A DNA stretch of 60,853 bases from Alteromonas sp. ALT199 (GTDB lineage: Bacteria; Pseudomonadota; Gammaproteobacteria; Enterobacterales; Alteromonadaceae). A program made the position numbers and the translations under genes. Positions 45,990 to 55,101 of this stretch are shown here, one piece after another (the stretch's first letter is position 1; each line of letters opens with the position of its first letter). The stretch spans positions 1-60,853 of the forward strand of contig NZ_JAHHDX010000042.1 of assembly GCF_018619335.1 (NCBI RefSeq), read 5' to 3'. The notes below the pieces were generated by a model. That model searched no databases and was not told the DNA's origin. It saw only the letters and a program-made list of their open reading frames with translations.

Positions 45990-46925
45990 CTAGTCGTGTT
46001 TATTTTCAGTCACAGATACAAGGAACGCCTCTGAATCGGATAACTCTTCTAAAATGAGTTCGCGGAATGAAACCACGCTTTTTGGAACAAGTTTTCTGTC
46101 GTTCCATACCAAGTAGCCTACACCAGGAGCACATCTGTAGTCAGTCAATACAGGCTTTAACTCTTCACGTGCAGCGTACTGAACTAAGGAACTCGAAGGA
46201 ATTAAACAAATTCCCATATTCTTTTTAGCGGCTTGCGTTACTAATCTCAAACTATCAATAGAATATCGAGAATTCACTGCAATTTTGAATGATTGACCAT
46301 TTTTCTCTAGCTCCCAATATGGCATCGAATTACCGGCTAAAACACAGTGATTTTTTAAATCCTTGTGGGAAATAGGGCAGCCAAACTCTTCTAAATAGTT
46401 GGGAGATGCGGCCAAAGAAAGCTCCGTTGTAAACAGCTTTTTCTGAACTAAAGAAGGGATTGTTGACGGTGTTGTCACAATCGCTAAATCGATGTGGTCT
46501 TCCAAATAATGTTGTGTGTTGGAAGAGAACACAATATGTATTCCAACATCCGGATTTTCCTTCATAAACCGTAATGCTAAGTCTTGCAAATAAAAATCAG
46601 CAAAAGGTTCTGGGCAAGAAATGTATATATCTCCTGTCAACCCCTTGCAGTCTGTTCCCAGCTCATCCCAAACCTCTCTGAACCGTTCGACCAAGTAGCA
46701 ATATTTTCTGAAAAACAGTTCTCCTTGTGACGTGAGTTCTAATACCTTAGGTGACCGATGTAGTAACTTTACGCCCAATTTTTCCTCTAATTTATTAACT
46801 GACCTAGATAACGTTGCGGCAGATACTTTGTTCTCCATAGAAGCACGAGTGAACCCTCCATGCTCTATTACTAAACAAAAATGATAGATATCGACTAGAT
46901 TTTTGGACTGCAACTCTTCATTCAC
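45990..46925 (-). CDS. LysR-family transcriptional regulator, island paralogue 1
   Basis: A 311-residue LysR regulator: helix-turn-helix in GGFTRASMENKVSAATLSRSVNKLEEKLG (about residues 19-47), then the effector domain (GDIYISCPEPFADFYLQDLALRF). It is clearly paralogous to the regulator at 50267-51184; both share the CPEPFADF, IDLAIVT and YLVW/YIVWxDRK blocks. Divergent from the membrane MCP gene, with 135 bases between. An imperfect palindrome (CAATA...TATTG, 46936-46956) lies in that gap. Convergent with the integrase. Confidence 0.9.
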   Translation of the reverse strand: MNEELQSKNLVDIYHFCLVIEHGGFTRASMENKVSAATLSRSVNKLEEKLGVKLLHRSPKVLELTSQGELFFRKYCYLVERFREVWDELGTDCKGLTGDIYISCPEPFADFYLQDLALRFMKENPDVGIHIVFSSNTQHYLEDHIDLAIVTTPSTIPSLVQKKLFTTELSLAASPNYLEEFGCPISHKDLKNHCVLAGNSMPYWELEKNGQSFKIAVNSRYSIDSLRLVTQAAKKNMGICLIPSSSLVQYAAREELKPVLTDYRCAPGVGYLVWNDRKLVPKSVVSFRELILEELSDSEAFLVSVTENKHD

Positions 46926-47060
46926 TACAAATATGCAATATTAACTTACAGTATTGGTTATTTTTAACTAACTGACAACTAGATACCATTAAGAGTTTAT
47001 TCCGCTTGAATCGAAGTGTGGGATTTCTCGGATTTTTGGCAAACTTGAGGTTAAAACCTA

Positions 47061-48659
47061 ATGCGAACCCTTTCAATAGTAAAGCAAGTGTACCTTCTCC
47101 TGGGTACTTTGATTTTTCTTGTCATGATTAATATTTTTGGAATGTTAGAAATAGCAAAAACTAGCCATTTTACTCATTTGGAAAGGGAGTACTTCGTTGG
47201 TTACGCAGTAGCCAATAGAAATTTCAAACTATTAAGTTTACAAAATGAACTATCAGATAAAGAACTTTTACTGATAGACAACCCAACCGACGACTACCGG
47301 AAAATGGGACTAATACAAGGTGTAGAGAAAGCACTGGAACAAGCGAACACATGTCTCGATTCAGTTAACATGGGAGAAAAACTTCTGTTTAAATTATTAG
47401 GGTTTGGTCGAGCGGTCGACATCTGTGAAGAATCAGTCAACCAGAGTCACTCAATTCTATCAATATTGCATCAAGTTCAACGTAAGCAAACAAGTGTCGT
47501 AGAATTAGTCTCACGTCTTAGTCCAATGCTTACAAAAATGAAACAACATTCTGAAGAGTTTTCAGTAATCATTCCTGAGATTCGAGTTTTCGTTACTCGT
47601 TTCACTCTTATCCTGAGTATTGCAATTTCGGCGGGACTTTTGGGTGCCTTTTATTTTGTCATCCAAGATTTTAAAAGAGGGCTTGTTTCTTTGCAGCAAG
47701 ATATGTCGCAAATGGAGAGGGAGAAAAACTTTAATCAAAAAGTTAACATACATAAGGAAGATGAAATAGGTATTGTTGCGTCATCTTTTCAAAGCCTTAT
47801 CAATGAGTTCAAACTACTTATCAATGAAGTGACAAAGACCAATAAATCGTTGCAAGAAGAGAGTGACAACCTAAAACGTCTGGCAAAAAACTCTAACGCT
47901 AGCGTAGACGAACAATTCGAAAAGACAGAACAGGTATCTCTTGCAATCGAGCAAATGACAATAGCTATAAATGAAGTAGCGCAAAACATTAATCAAGTCG
48001 CTACAAATATCAAGAGTGTAAATCAAGCTTCAGAAAACGGTCAAAGTGTAGTAATTCATTCGATAGACAAACTCAAGAGCTTGGTTACCGAAGTAAGTGA
48101 AGCCTCTATTGTTGTCTCTGAACTCGCCGAAAGCGGTAAGCAAGTCAACCAGGTCCTAGATGTAATCACTCAAATTGCAGATCAGACCAATTTATTAGCG
48201 TTAAATGCTGCCATTGAAGCAGCAAGAGCGGGAGAGCACGGAAGAGGATTCGCAGTGGTCTCCGACGAAGTTCGAACTCTAGCCATTAGGACTCAAGAGT
48301 CGACACAAGAGATAGCCAAAATTACGGAAAAACTCCGATTGGGTTCAAGTAATGCAGTAGCTGCGATGAAAGCGAGTGTTGAGCAAGCACATGAGACAAT
48401 GGGAACAGCCGAAGGTTCAGGAGACGTACTAAGGCACATAACCAGTCTTTCTCAGCAGATAGTGGAGAGTGCATCGCAGGTTGCTGTCGCAGCGGAAGAA
48501 CAAACTCAGGTTCTTAGAGATATAAATGATAACGTTGGAGCTTTATCTAAATCAGGAGCAGCGGCCAAACAAGTAGCTAAAGAAACCGACAGTGCAGCAA
48601 AAGTCTTAGATACCAATGTAACGTCGATGACCAAGGTCATTAAAGTATTTAAAGTTTAG
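47061..48659 (+). CDS. Membrane methyl-accepting chemotaxis protein
   Basis: A 532-residue receptor: first membrane helix near residues 8-28, a periplasmic helical domain of about 145 residues with two cysteines (NTCLDS and VDICEES), a second helix near 178-198, a HAMP domain, and the MCP signalling domain with [19 protein letters not shown]. No CheR-docking pentapeptide at the end (it ends VIKVFKV). It is the only MCP in the island and is followed 22 bases later by an AhpD-like gene in the same direction, so the two are probably co-transcribed. Confidence 0.92.
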   Translation: MRTLSIVKQVYLLLGTLIFLVMINIFGMLEIAKTSHFTHLEREYFVGYAVANRNFKLLSLQNELSDKELLLIDNPTDDYRKMGLIQGVEKALEQANTCLDSVNMGEKLLFKLLGFGRAVDICEESVNQSHSILSILHQVQRKQTSVVELVSRLSPMLTKMKQHSEEFSVIIPEIRVFVTRFTLILSIAISAGLLGAFYFVIQDFKRGLVSLQQDMSQMEREKNFNQKVNIHKEDEIGIVASSFQSLINEFKLLINEVTKTNKSLQEESDNLKRLAKNSNASVDEQFEKTEQVSLAIEQMTIAINEVAQNINQVATNIKSVNQASENGQSVVIHSIDKLKSLVTEVSEASIVVSELAESGKQVNQVLDVITQIADQTNLLALNAAIEAARAGEHGRGFAVVSDEVRTLAIRTQESTQEIAKITEKLRLGSSNAVAAMKASVEQAHETMGTAEGSGDVLRHITSLSQQIVESASQVAVAAEEQTQVLRDINDNVGALSKSGAAAKQVAKETDSAAKVLDTNVTSMTKVIKVFKV

Positions 48660-48681
48660 GTAGCACACAAAGATTCTAAAA

Positions 48682-49221
48682 ATGAGTAAATATCTAAATT
48701 CAGATGATGTATTACGAGAAATTTCAGAAGAGCTTAAGCTTGAATTTGTACCTAAGCTCTTTACATGCTTAGCCGAAAATCCAGATGTCTTATACAGTAC
48801 ATGGAACTTAGTGCGATCGGTGCTTCTAAGAGGGCAAGTCGATCGTTTGACCAAAGAGATGATTTTCGTAATTACCGCAAATGAAAAAAACTGCGACTAT
48901 TGTGGAATAGCTCATCTAACTTTAGCCAAACATTTAGGACTGTCGCCTGCACTAGCCAAAGGCTTGGGGAGTTCAATAAAACTTGTTGAACCTCAATCGT
49001 TAAGGAACATTCTAGTTTTCGCCCAAAAATTAGCCTCAAACGATTTAGGTGGGACAAAAAAAGCAAAAAAGATTCTCATCGATTCTGGCTATAGCTCTGA
49101 CTATATTCAGGAAATAGTATTGTCTGTGGGCACTGCTTCACTGATGAGTTCCATAGCCAATGGACTAGTGTTAAACGACAAAATCGATGAGAAATTTGCT
49201 TCTTCGCTATTGTATTATTAA
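48682..49221 (+). CDS. AhpD-like/carboxymuconolactone decarboxylase family protein
   Basis: A 179-residue helical protein with the AhpD-type motif CDYCGIAH (CxxC followed by His, near residues 71-78). Family members include alkylhydroperoxidases and peroxide-reducing partners using the cysteine pair. It is probably co-transcribed with the upstream membrane MCP. A second family member is at 53633-54181. Substrate unknown. Confidence 0.8.
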   Translation: MSKYLNSDDVLREISEELKLEFVPKLFTCLAENPDVLYSTWNLVRSVLLRGQVDRLTKEMIFVITANEKNCDYCGIAHLTLAKHLGLSPALAKGLGSSIKLVEPQSLRNILVFAQKLASNDLGGTKKAKKILIDSGYSSDYIQEIVLSVGTASLMSSIANGLVLNDKIDEKFASSLLYY

Positions 49222-49338
49222 TTTCTAAAACCCAAGACACTTTGGCTGAGCTAAGCTGCGGTAGTGTTCCAATAAGCAAAGCATTCAATTCACTTGGACA
49301 AGCAATGATGGGAGCTTTACATTATTGCTCTTGGGTTA

Positions 49339-49842
49339 TTACTTTTTACGTCTATCATAAACGAAAATACCGAGCGAGAAAGCCATTACAACCAAGGTCA
49401 ATATTGGTGGTTTGGATTGAAACGGCAACACTTCTTTAGGCACATTTGGCGACAAATGTACGAATATAGCGACAGACATAATAGCTAAAGTCAAAAACGT
49501 TGCTGTATTAAGTGCAATTTTTGCAGCTTTTTTAGAGATAAACCAATCTTTACTCAATATCAACAAGTATGAGAGACCAGCAGTGATTTCTCCCAACTGT
49601 CCAGCAATTCCTGAAAGCTTAGGCAATGGCAATCCGGCTAACTCAATTTGAGAAGCAAACATAGTTGCAAAAGGCTGAAAGAACTTGGCCGTTCCACCTA
49701 AAATCATAAAACCGCCCAATAAAGCAATTGCAAAGGTTTGAATTTTATTCCCTTTGCTTGCCTTTGAGCGAGAGATATAAGTTAGGGTTATCAAAGCCAT
49801 TACGCTAATCAAACCAACTTCCAAAAGAATTTGAGTATTCAT
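49339..49842 (-). CDS. DoxX-like membrane protein
   Basis: A 167-residue protein with four to five hydrophobic helices. ALLGGFMILGGTAKFFQP and LGEITAGLSYLLILS are typical of DoxX/DoxD-like proteins, which in other bacteria belong to membrane-bound oxidoreductase or thiol-redox complexes. Downstream of the DUF2798 gene in a two-gene unit divergent from a LysR gene. Convergent with the AhpD-like gene. Confidence 0.75.
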   Translation of the reverse strand: MNTQILLEVGLISVMALITLTYISRSKASKGNKIQTFAIALLGGFMILGGTAKFFQPFATMFASQIELAGLPLPKLSGIAGQLGEITAGLSYLLILSKDWFISKKAAKIALNTATFLTLAIMSVAIFVHLSPNVPKEVLPFQSKPPILTLVVMAFSLGIFVYDRRKK

Positions 49843-49876
49843 AATGTTTATACCTATTTGTATTGCTTAAGGTGGC

Positions 49877-50113
49877 TTATTCAGGTTGCAGAAGGAATTT
49901 AGTGACAAACAATCTAACGATAGGTGCAACTACTGCTAAAAGTAATAATGCGGGTGGTACTACTTGCGCAATAGCCGCTCCCCAAGCACTAAAGAAGTCC
50001 GCCCCTAAAGGCAAATTACGATAGGCCATTATCCCGGACATTCCCAATAACATAGTTGGTAGCACCATAGACATCATTAACGGATATTGAAATTTACGTG
50101 GAAACTTTTTCAT
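49877..50113 (-). CDS. DUF2798 family membrane protein
   Basis: A 78-residue protein with two hydrophobic helices (QYPLMMSMVLPTMLLGMSGIM-like region and VVPPALLLLAVVAPIV). Start at ATG 50113 with GGAG seven bases upstream; an in-frame TTG four codons earlier is less likely because it contains that site. DUF2798 proteins are small, of unknown function, and often lie next to LysR regulators, as here (50267-51184, divergent). Confidence 0.8.
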   Translation of the reverse strand: MKKFPRKFQYPLMMSMVLPTMLLGMSGIMAYRNLPLGADFFSAWGAAIAQVVPPALLLLAVVAPIVRLFVTKFLLQPE

Positions 50114-50266
50114 CTTTAACTCCAAAACTATTCACTTAATTTAGTCACTGCAACTAATCGATGAAGTTATTCTAATCGCTCGCCATTCATTCAAAAATAG
50201 ACAATAATGCATTTTAAGAATACATATATGTAGCCATAGGTTAACTGCAAGTCTGAAGGTGGGAAT

Positions 50267-51184
50267 ATGATAAATACAAAACAAATGACTAACTTATATT
50301 GGTTTTGCTTATCTGTTGAATCTGGAGGCTTTGCTGCTGCAAGCATCAAAGCTAAAACCTCTGCTCCTACGGTTTCCCGCTCAGTGGCTCATCTTGAAGA
50401 GCAACTTAATGAAAAGCTTCTTCATCGAAACGCGAAAAATTTTAGACTTACGAATGCAGGAGAAGAAGTCTACAAAAAGTTTTCTCATGTTTTTGCTCAA
50501 CTAGATGAACAATGGCTCAGCTTATCAAATAGCCAAGGAGAGCTTACTGGTGATATTCATATCTCTTGCCCAGAGCCTTTTGCTGATTTCTTTTTACAAC
50601 CGTTAGCTATCGAGTTTATGAAGCAACACCCCAACGTGAACATTTTCGTTCACTTTGCCTCTGATGCTGAAGGTTTTATCGATGAACAAATAGATTTGGC
50701 GATTGTTACCATGCCAGCTACATCGCCAAACTTAGTGCAAAAAAGATTATTTGAGGCCGAACTAGCCTTGGCTGCCTCCCCTGAATATTTAAGACACCAC
50801 CCAGCACCGGATTCGGCAGAAGCACTGCTAGGCCACCAACTATTGGCGGGCAATAATTTTCCTTATTGGCATTTAAAAGAAGAAGGCAAAACGATAAAAA
50901 TCCCCGTAAAACCTAAGTATGCGATTAACAGCTTACGGTTGAATATTCAGGCAGCTATTGCTGGAGCAGGCATATGCTTATTACCTAAAGTGGCACTAAA
51001 GCGTTTAGCAGAAGATAACAAGCTAACTCCAATTTTACCCCAGTTAGAGTGCCCAACTGGAACGGCATACATTGTTTGGACTGACAGAAAAATGGTTTCT
51101 TCCCGTGTGGTAACTTTTCGTGATGAAATTTTTAACAATATGAACAAAGGAGCAGAAAACTTGTGGGGCGCTATGTTTCAATAA
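50267..51184 (+). CDS. LysR-family transcriptional regulator, island paralogue 2
   Basis: A 305-residue LysR regulator: helix-turn-helix in GGFAAASIKAKTSAPTVSRSVAHLEEQL (about residues 19-46) and an effector domain beginning GDIHISCPEPFADFFLQPLAIEF. Closely related to the regulator at 45990-46925. Divergent from DUF2798-DoxX, which it probably controls. It is followed convergently by the redoxin gene. Confidence 0.91.
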   Translation: MINTKQMTNLYWFCLSVESGGFAAASIKAKTSAPTVSRSVAHLEEQLNEKLLHRNAKNFRLTNAGEEVYKKFSHVFAQLDEQWLSLSNSQGELTGDIHISCPEPFADFFLQPLAIEFMKQHPNVNIFVHFASDAEGFIDEQIDLAIVTMPATSPNLVQKRLFEAELALAASPEYLRHHPAPDSAEALLGHQLLAGNNFPYWHLKEEGKTIKIPVKPKYAINSLRLNIQAAIAGAGICLLPKVALKRLAEDNKLTPILPQLECPTGTAYIVWTDRKMVSSRVVTFRDEIFNNMNKGAENLWGAMFQ

Positions 51185-51252
51185 AAGCTTTTATATCTGC
51201 ACCGATGCTCTTAATATAAGAACCGAGCTGATTGTGATCGGTTCTTAGCAAG

Positions 51253-52062
51253 TTACTCAACTAGTGTTTTTAGTGCCTCTTTTAGTTTAAATTCATTCGC
51301 TCTTAAACGAACATCTTCAGCTTGGTCTATCCACCGAATAATTCCTTCTTCATCTATTAACAAAGTTGTTGGAATTGCCATAGGTTTATATTTCATCATC
51401 ATAGGGAAGGGCAAACCAAAGAACGTTTTGCTCGATGCACTTTCACCGCCCAATGCTTTGTGATGTTCCACGCCAAACTGTCGAATTACCGTTAGCTCAG
51501 GATCAGACAGTAGCGTATGGCTTAAATGGTCTCTTTCTTGGTGCTTTTTAGCTGATTGAATATCATCATTTGAAATCGCAATGATGTTGACATTATACTC
51601 ATCAAAAACAGGCTTCATTTCTTCAAACATTTGTAGCTCAGTACTACAGTACGGACACCATGATCCCCGAAAGAACTTTAATAGCGTTCTTTGGCCTATA
51701 AGGTGGTTGGCATCAAATACAGTACCATCGATATTCTTAGCTTGAAATTGAGGTACTTTGTCGCCTACTTTTACTTGCAAATTACCCAACGGAGGCTTGG
51801 CTTCTTTAAAAGTAACGAAAAATACCGTTGTCATCATTAAAGGCATGGCTGACATTAAAAATACTAGTAATGAGCCACTTGATAATGATTGAACAGTTAG
51901 AATGATCGCGATAGTGCTAAGCAATGAACCAATTGCAAGTGCAGTAATAAACAGCACTGGCACTTTCGGTGTTCTGCGCTTTTTAACTTTGGCAAAATAC
52001 AAGACTGCACCTACCGCTGTAGTCAAAAAGCCGACCAAACTCAATAGTATATCCTCAGACAT
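51253..52062 (-). CDS. Membrane-anchored redoxin (AhpC/TSA-like)
   Basis: A 269-residue protein. Three hydrophobic helices fill the first 95 residues or so, then a thioredoxin-fold domain with the redox motif GSWCPYCSTEL (CPYC), the AISNDDIQSAKKHQ helix and the cis-Pro strand AIPTTLLID. Expected to reduce peroxides or disulfides at the membrane. Begins 4 bases after the broken DsbA-family gene, so the four genes from 54181 down to 51253 form an operon under the TetR sites. Confidence 0.85.
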   Translation of the reverse strand: MSEDILLSLVGFLTTAVGAVLYFAKVKKRRTPKVPVLFITALAIGSLLSTIAIILTVQSLSSGSLLVFLMSAMPLMMTTVFFVTFKEAKPPLGNLQVKVGDKVPQFQAKNIDGTVFDANHLIGQRTLLKFFRGSWCPYCSTELQMFEEMKPVFDEYNVNIIAISNDDIQSAKKHQERDHLSHTLLSDPELTVIRQFGVEHHKALGGESASSKTFFGLPFPMMMKYKPMAIPTTLLIDEEGIIRWIDQAEDVRLRANEFKLKEALKTLVE

Positions 52063-52066
52063 CTCT

Positions 52067-52691
52067 TTATTCCCCTTGTTGTACTAGCTCTTGCAATACC
52101 TGTTTAAAGGTCTCTTGAGGTTGAGCACCAGTTAGCGCACTAGTGCGATTAAAAACCACTGTTGGTACACCGTTAACACCAAGCTGCCGCCACTGCGTTT
52201 GGAGCGTTCTAACTTTTTGTTTGATTTCGTCATTGTTCAGTACCGCTAATGCCTCCTCTTTACTGATACCAACAGCATTAGCTTCTTCCAACAAGATCTC
52301 TTGTTTTGCAACATCCTTTTTCTCAGTAAAGAATGCTGAAAACAAACGCATCTTTAAATCCATCTGCTTACCCACACTATGGGCATAATCAAGCAGTATG
52401 TGAGCATCAAAGTAGTTAAACTCGAAACCATAATCAGCACCTGCTTGGGTAATATTGGCTCTGGCTCGATCACTATTTTCTTTTTTGAAGAGCCATACTT
52501 TCTCGCAACATGGGCACGTAATTCCTTGCCCTCTGCTGGCATATCAGGGTTTAATTCAAAAGGCTGCCACTGTATATGAACTTTACCTTGAGGGCCTAAC
52601 TCTTCTATTACTGCGTTTAGGTGATTAAAACCAACAATGTACCAAGGGCAAGTAACATCAGAAATAATGTCGAGTTTAATTTTTTAGTCAT
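52067..52691 (-). pseudogene. DsbA-family (FrnE-like) oxidoreductase, two frameshifts
   Basis: Three frames join to make a FrnE/2-hydroxychromene isomerase-like DsbA protein of about 207 residues. Frame one is only ATG ACT AAA AAA. After an A6 run near 52680-52685 the frame changes and reads IKLDIISDVTCPWYIVGFN with the CPWY active-site region. A second change occurs at another A6 run near 52484-52489, after which ANITQAGADYGFEFNYFDAH and the rest to 52067 follow. Both breaks are repaired by one added A (7 instead of 6). Either a decaying gene, a homopolymer sequencing error, or slippage-dependent expression. It lies in the TetR-controlled operon. Confidence 0.8.
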
Positions 52692-52753
52692 TATTCAGCG
52701 CCAATGGAAAAGCTTGCATCACACAAGCTACTAACAGGTATATTGAAAAGGTT

Positions 52754-53554
52754 TTACAGACGTTTAGTATCTAATGCACCGTTTAGGATTTTTTGCATCG
52801 AAAGTGACATCATTTTTCGAGGGGTTAGGTCAGCCATAAACGCCATAATATTGTTTCTCAAACCCGGCACGGTCAAAACACGTTTACCAACACCTTGTAA
52901 ACCAACTTTTGCTACTTTCTCTGGCGACCTAGCGGCCATCGGTACTTTTTTCCAATTAACACCGGTGCTAACTGCCATAGGTGTTTGGGTTAACCCCGGA
53001 GATAAAATACTGACATCAACGCCCTTTGACTTAAGCTCTCCGTAGAGTGATTGACCAAAGTTTATTACGAATGCCTTTGAGCCAGCATATGTTGAGAAGT
53101 AAGGAGAGGCCATTTGACCAAACATGCTTGCAACCAACAAAATTCCGCCTTTACCACGTTCAACCATAGTTTGACTAAAGTGGTGACTTAGCTCCATGGT
53201 AGACATCACATTGACTTGCAATAGACGCTTTTCCGCCTCTAAGTCATTCTTTTCAAATGCACCATTGGTTTCTAACCCTGCCGATAGAGCTATCAATCCG
53301 ATATCGTGGCTAACGGCTTTAATTCTCTCGACACCTTGCTCACTGCTTAGATCAGCGACAATAACATCTGTTTGAACGTTGAAATCATTTTTTAGCTGTA
53401 GTGCATAGTCCTTTAATTCTTGTTCTCGTCTTGCAACGAGAACAACATCCATACCATCAGCAGCTAATTGCTTAGCCATCTGCTGACCAATACCAGATGT
53501 TGCACCTGTGACCAGTGCCCATCCACCATATTTCTGCTTAAAATCAAAAGACAT
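52754..53554 (-). CDS. Short-chain dehydrogenase/reductase (SDR)
   Basis: A 266-residue classical SDR: cofactor motif TGATSGIG (residues 17-24), catalytic YAGSK (Tyr and Lys, near residues 156-160) with the Ser three strands before, and the C-terminal region of the DltE/YdfG-like long subgroup. Reduces a ketone or aldehyde with NAD(P)H. Second gene of the TetR-controlled operon, 78 bases after the AhpD-like gene. Confidence 0.9.
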   Translation of the reverse strand: MSFDFKQKYGGWALVTGATSGIGQQMAKQLAADGMDVVLVARREQELKDYALQLKNDFNVQTDVIVADLSSEQGVERIKAVSHDIGLIALSAGLETNGAFEKNDLEAEKRLLQVNVMSTMELSHHFSQTMVERGKGGILLVASMFGQMASPYFSTYAGSKAFVINFGQSLYGELKSKGVDVSILSPGLTQTPMAVSTGVNWKKVPMAARSPEKVAKVGLQGVGKRVLTVPGLRNNIMAFMADLTPRKMMSLSMQKILNGALDTKRL

Positions 53555-53632
53555 AATGCTTGATCCTAAAAACTTATCGTCTAGTCACCTCGCCCAAGAG
53601 ACGAGGTACAATTTGTTTGATTTAGTCTTGGA

Positions 53633-54181
53633 TTATTTAGTCCAAGCAAATTTTGAGAACATAGGGTCTACCGGTGTTTTTGCTACGTGATTAACATAGT
53701 TGCTGATTACTTTTTGTGATAAACCAAGAATAATTTCAATCACTTGTTGTTGACTGTAACCAGCAGCGAAAAATGTTTCCATTTGCTCATCAGATACGTT
53801 TCCACGCTGACGCACCATAGCTAATGTAAAATCATGCAATGCTTGTAATTTAGCAGTAGGCATTGGTTCGCTGTTACGCAATGCTTCAGTTAATGCAGGA
53901 TCAACCTTCATTGAATGTGCAATTGCTGTATGAGCAGGTACACAGAAAGTACATTCATGCTCAACATTAATAGTTTGCCAAACAACAGTTAACTCTTCGG
54001 CATCAAATGAAGTTGACATAAATAACTCATGTAGCTGTTGGTAAGCTTTTAATGTTTCAGGTGACGCAGCCATAGCTGCGTACAAACCCGGTACAGTTCC
54101 CATCTGCTTAACTGCACCTTCTAACATTGCTTTGCTTTTCTCTGGTGCTGTTTCTACTGTGTGAAATGTAAATTTACTCAT
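53633..54181 (-). CDS. AhpD-like/carboxymuconolactone decarboxylase family protein
   Basis: A 182-residue helical protein with CTFCVPAHT (CxxC then His, near residues 77-85), the AhpD signature, and an EHE just before it. First gene of the minus-strand operon; two palindromic TetR-type sites lie 100-140 bases upstream. Likely an organic peroxide or thiol-redox enzyme. Paralogous in architecture, though not closely in sequence, to the gene at 48682-49221. Confidence 0.87.
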   Translation of the reverse strand: MSKFTFHTVETAPEKSKAMLEGAVKQMGTVPGLYAAMAASPETLKAYQQLHELFMSTSFDAEELTVVWQTINVEHECTFCVPAHTAIAHSMKVDPALTEALRNSEPMPTAKLQALHDFTLAMVRQRGNVSDEQMETFFAAGYSQQQVIEIILGLSQKVISNYVNHVAKTPVDPMFSKFAWTK

Positions 54182-54283
54182 TCTATTTCTCCAAATATCT
54201 TCGGCTAGTACCTAACCTGCCTGTCATGTATATGTGGCGTAATACTTACTGCGCCTCGTCGATATGGTGTACTTTATATCAAC

Positions 54284-54299
54284 TTGAACGATCGTTCAA
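54284..54299. promoter_or_regulatory. TetR operator, perfect palindrome
   Basis: TTGAACGATCGTTCAA is a perfect 16-bp palindrome about 103 bases upstream of the AhpD-like start. Best copy of the three sites. Confidence 0.85.
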
Positions 54300-54307
54300 C
54301 ACTAATT

Positions 54308-54323
54308 TTGAGCGTTCGTTCAA
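54308..54323. promoter_or_regulatory. TetR operator, imperfect copy
   Basis: TTGAGCGTTCGTTCAA keeps the right arm CGTTCAA and has one change in the left arm and one in the centre relative to the perfect site 8 bases away. Close enough for side-by-side dimer binding. Confidence 0.75.
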
Positions 54324-54452
54324 ATAAATGCGAATTTTTACGCTATCTTTCTGAATTAATTAAAAATAAAAATAAAAGGAAATTTTCAAGCAATCCCTTA
54401 GTGAGATAATTAGCTATTTATTGCTTTACCTGAACTCGATAGAAACCTATAA

Positions 54453-54468
54453 TTGAACGATTGTTCAA
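54453..54468. promoter_or_regulatory. TetR operator before the TetR gene
   Basis: TTGAACGATTGTTCAA differs from the perfect site by one base and ends 22 bases before the TetR start codon, an expected position for autoregulation. Confidence 0.8.
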
Positions 54469-54490
54469 GCGGTCCTTATAGGTAGATGTA

Positions 54491-55075
54491 ATGGTAAAGA
54501 CAGCAAAATTTGATCGCAAAGATGTGATAGACAAAGCAACTAATCTTTATTGGAAGAAAGGCTTTCACGCTACTACAATGCGTAATTTACAAGATGAGAT
54601 TGATATGCGCCCTGGAAGCATATATTCGGCATTTGGTAGTAAGGATGGCTTATTTAAAGAAGCACTAAGACATTATACCGATATGGGATTAGCTCAAATG
54701 CGAAGTTTTGCAGGGCAAAATAAATCCCCCACCGGTGCGCTGAAAGCATTCGTTAAAGCGCTAGTAATTGATACACAAACTGATGCACCAAATGGTATGT
54801 GCATGCTTTCTAAAACCTTAGGGGAATTGACCGAGCAAAATCAAGAGCTTATTGATGTGACTAAGAACCATCTTGGTGAAATCACAAATGAGATGGTCTT
54901 AATGATTGAGCAGGCTAAAGCTAATGGCGAAATAGATAAAGCTAAAGATGCCCAAGAACTTGTGGAGCATATTCAAATTCAAATAGCAGGGTTGCGTACA
55001 TTTGCGAAAATAAATAGTGATAAGCAGCTACTAGACAAAAAAATAGAAGCCATATTTATTAATTACCCTTTTTAG
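54491..55075 (+). CDS. TetR-family transcriptional regulator
   Basis: A 194-residue repressor. Helix-turn-helix in KGFHATTMRNLQDEIDMRPGSIYSAFGSKDGLFKEAL (about residues 18-54), the standard TetR pattern, followed by a ligand-binding helical domain. A single Cys (NGMCMLSKT) sits where many family members carry a conserved Cys after NG. Divergent from the AhpD/SDR/DsbA/redoxin operon with three operators between. Co-directional with the haloacid dehalogenase gene 26 bases downstream. Probably responds to an electrophile or quinone-like ligand; this is inferred from the cargo. Confidence 0.92.
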   Translation: MVKTAKFDRKDVIDKATNLYWKKGFHATTMRNLQDEIDMRPGSIYSAFGSKDGLFKEALRHYTDMGLAQMRSFAGQNKSPTGALKAFVKALVIDTQTDAPNGMCMLSKTLGELTEQNQELIDVTKNHLGEITNEMVLMIEQAKANGEIDKAKDAQELVEHIQIQIAGLRTFAKINSDKQLLDKKIEAIFINYPF

Positions 55076-55101
55076 TTTTTATTGTTTATGAGGGAGTGAG
55101 C

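Larger units (their letters stand above)
54182..54490. promoter_or_regulatory. Divergent promoter region with three TetR-type sites
   Basis: 309 bases without a gene between the AhpD-like and TetR genes. It contains one perfect and two one-mismatch copies of TTGAACGATCGTTCAA (listed separately), placed to control both directions. Confidence 0.8.

Noticed and set aside
49242..49439. Small plus-strand gene overlapping the DoxX gene
   Set aside because: It overlaps the 3' end of a supported membrane-protein gene, has no motif, and its composition is that of a shadow frame.
52640..52691. Start of the DsbA-family gene at an ATT codon in the correct frame
   Set aside because: An in-frame TAA lies two codons before that ATT, and ATT starts are very rare; an A-run frameshift after the nearby ATG explains it better.
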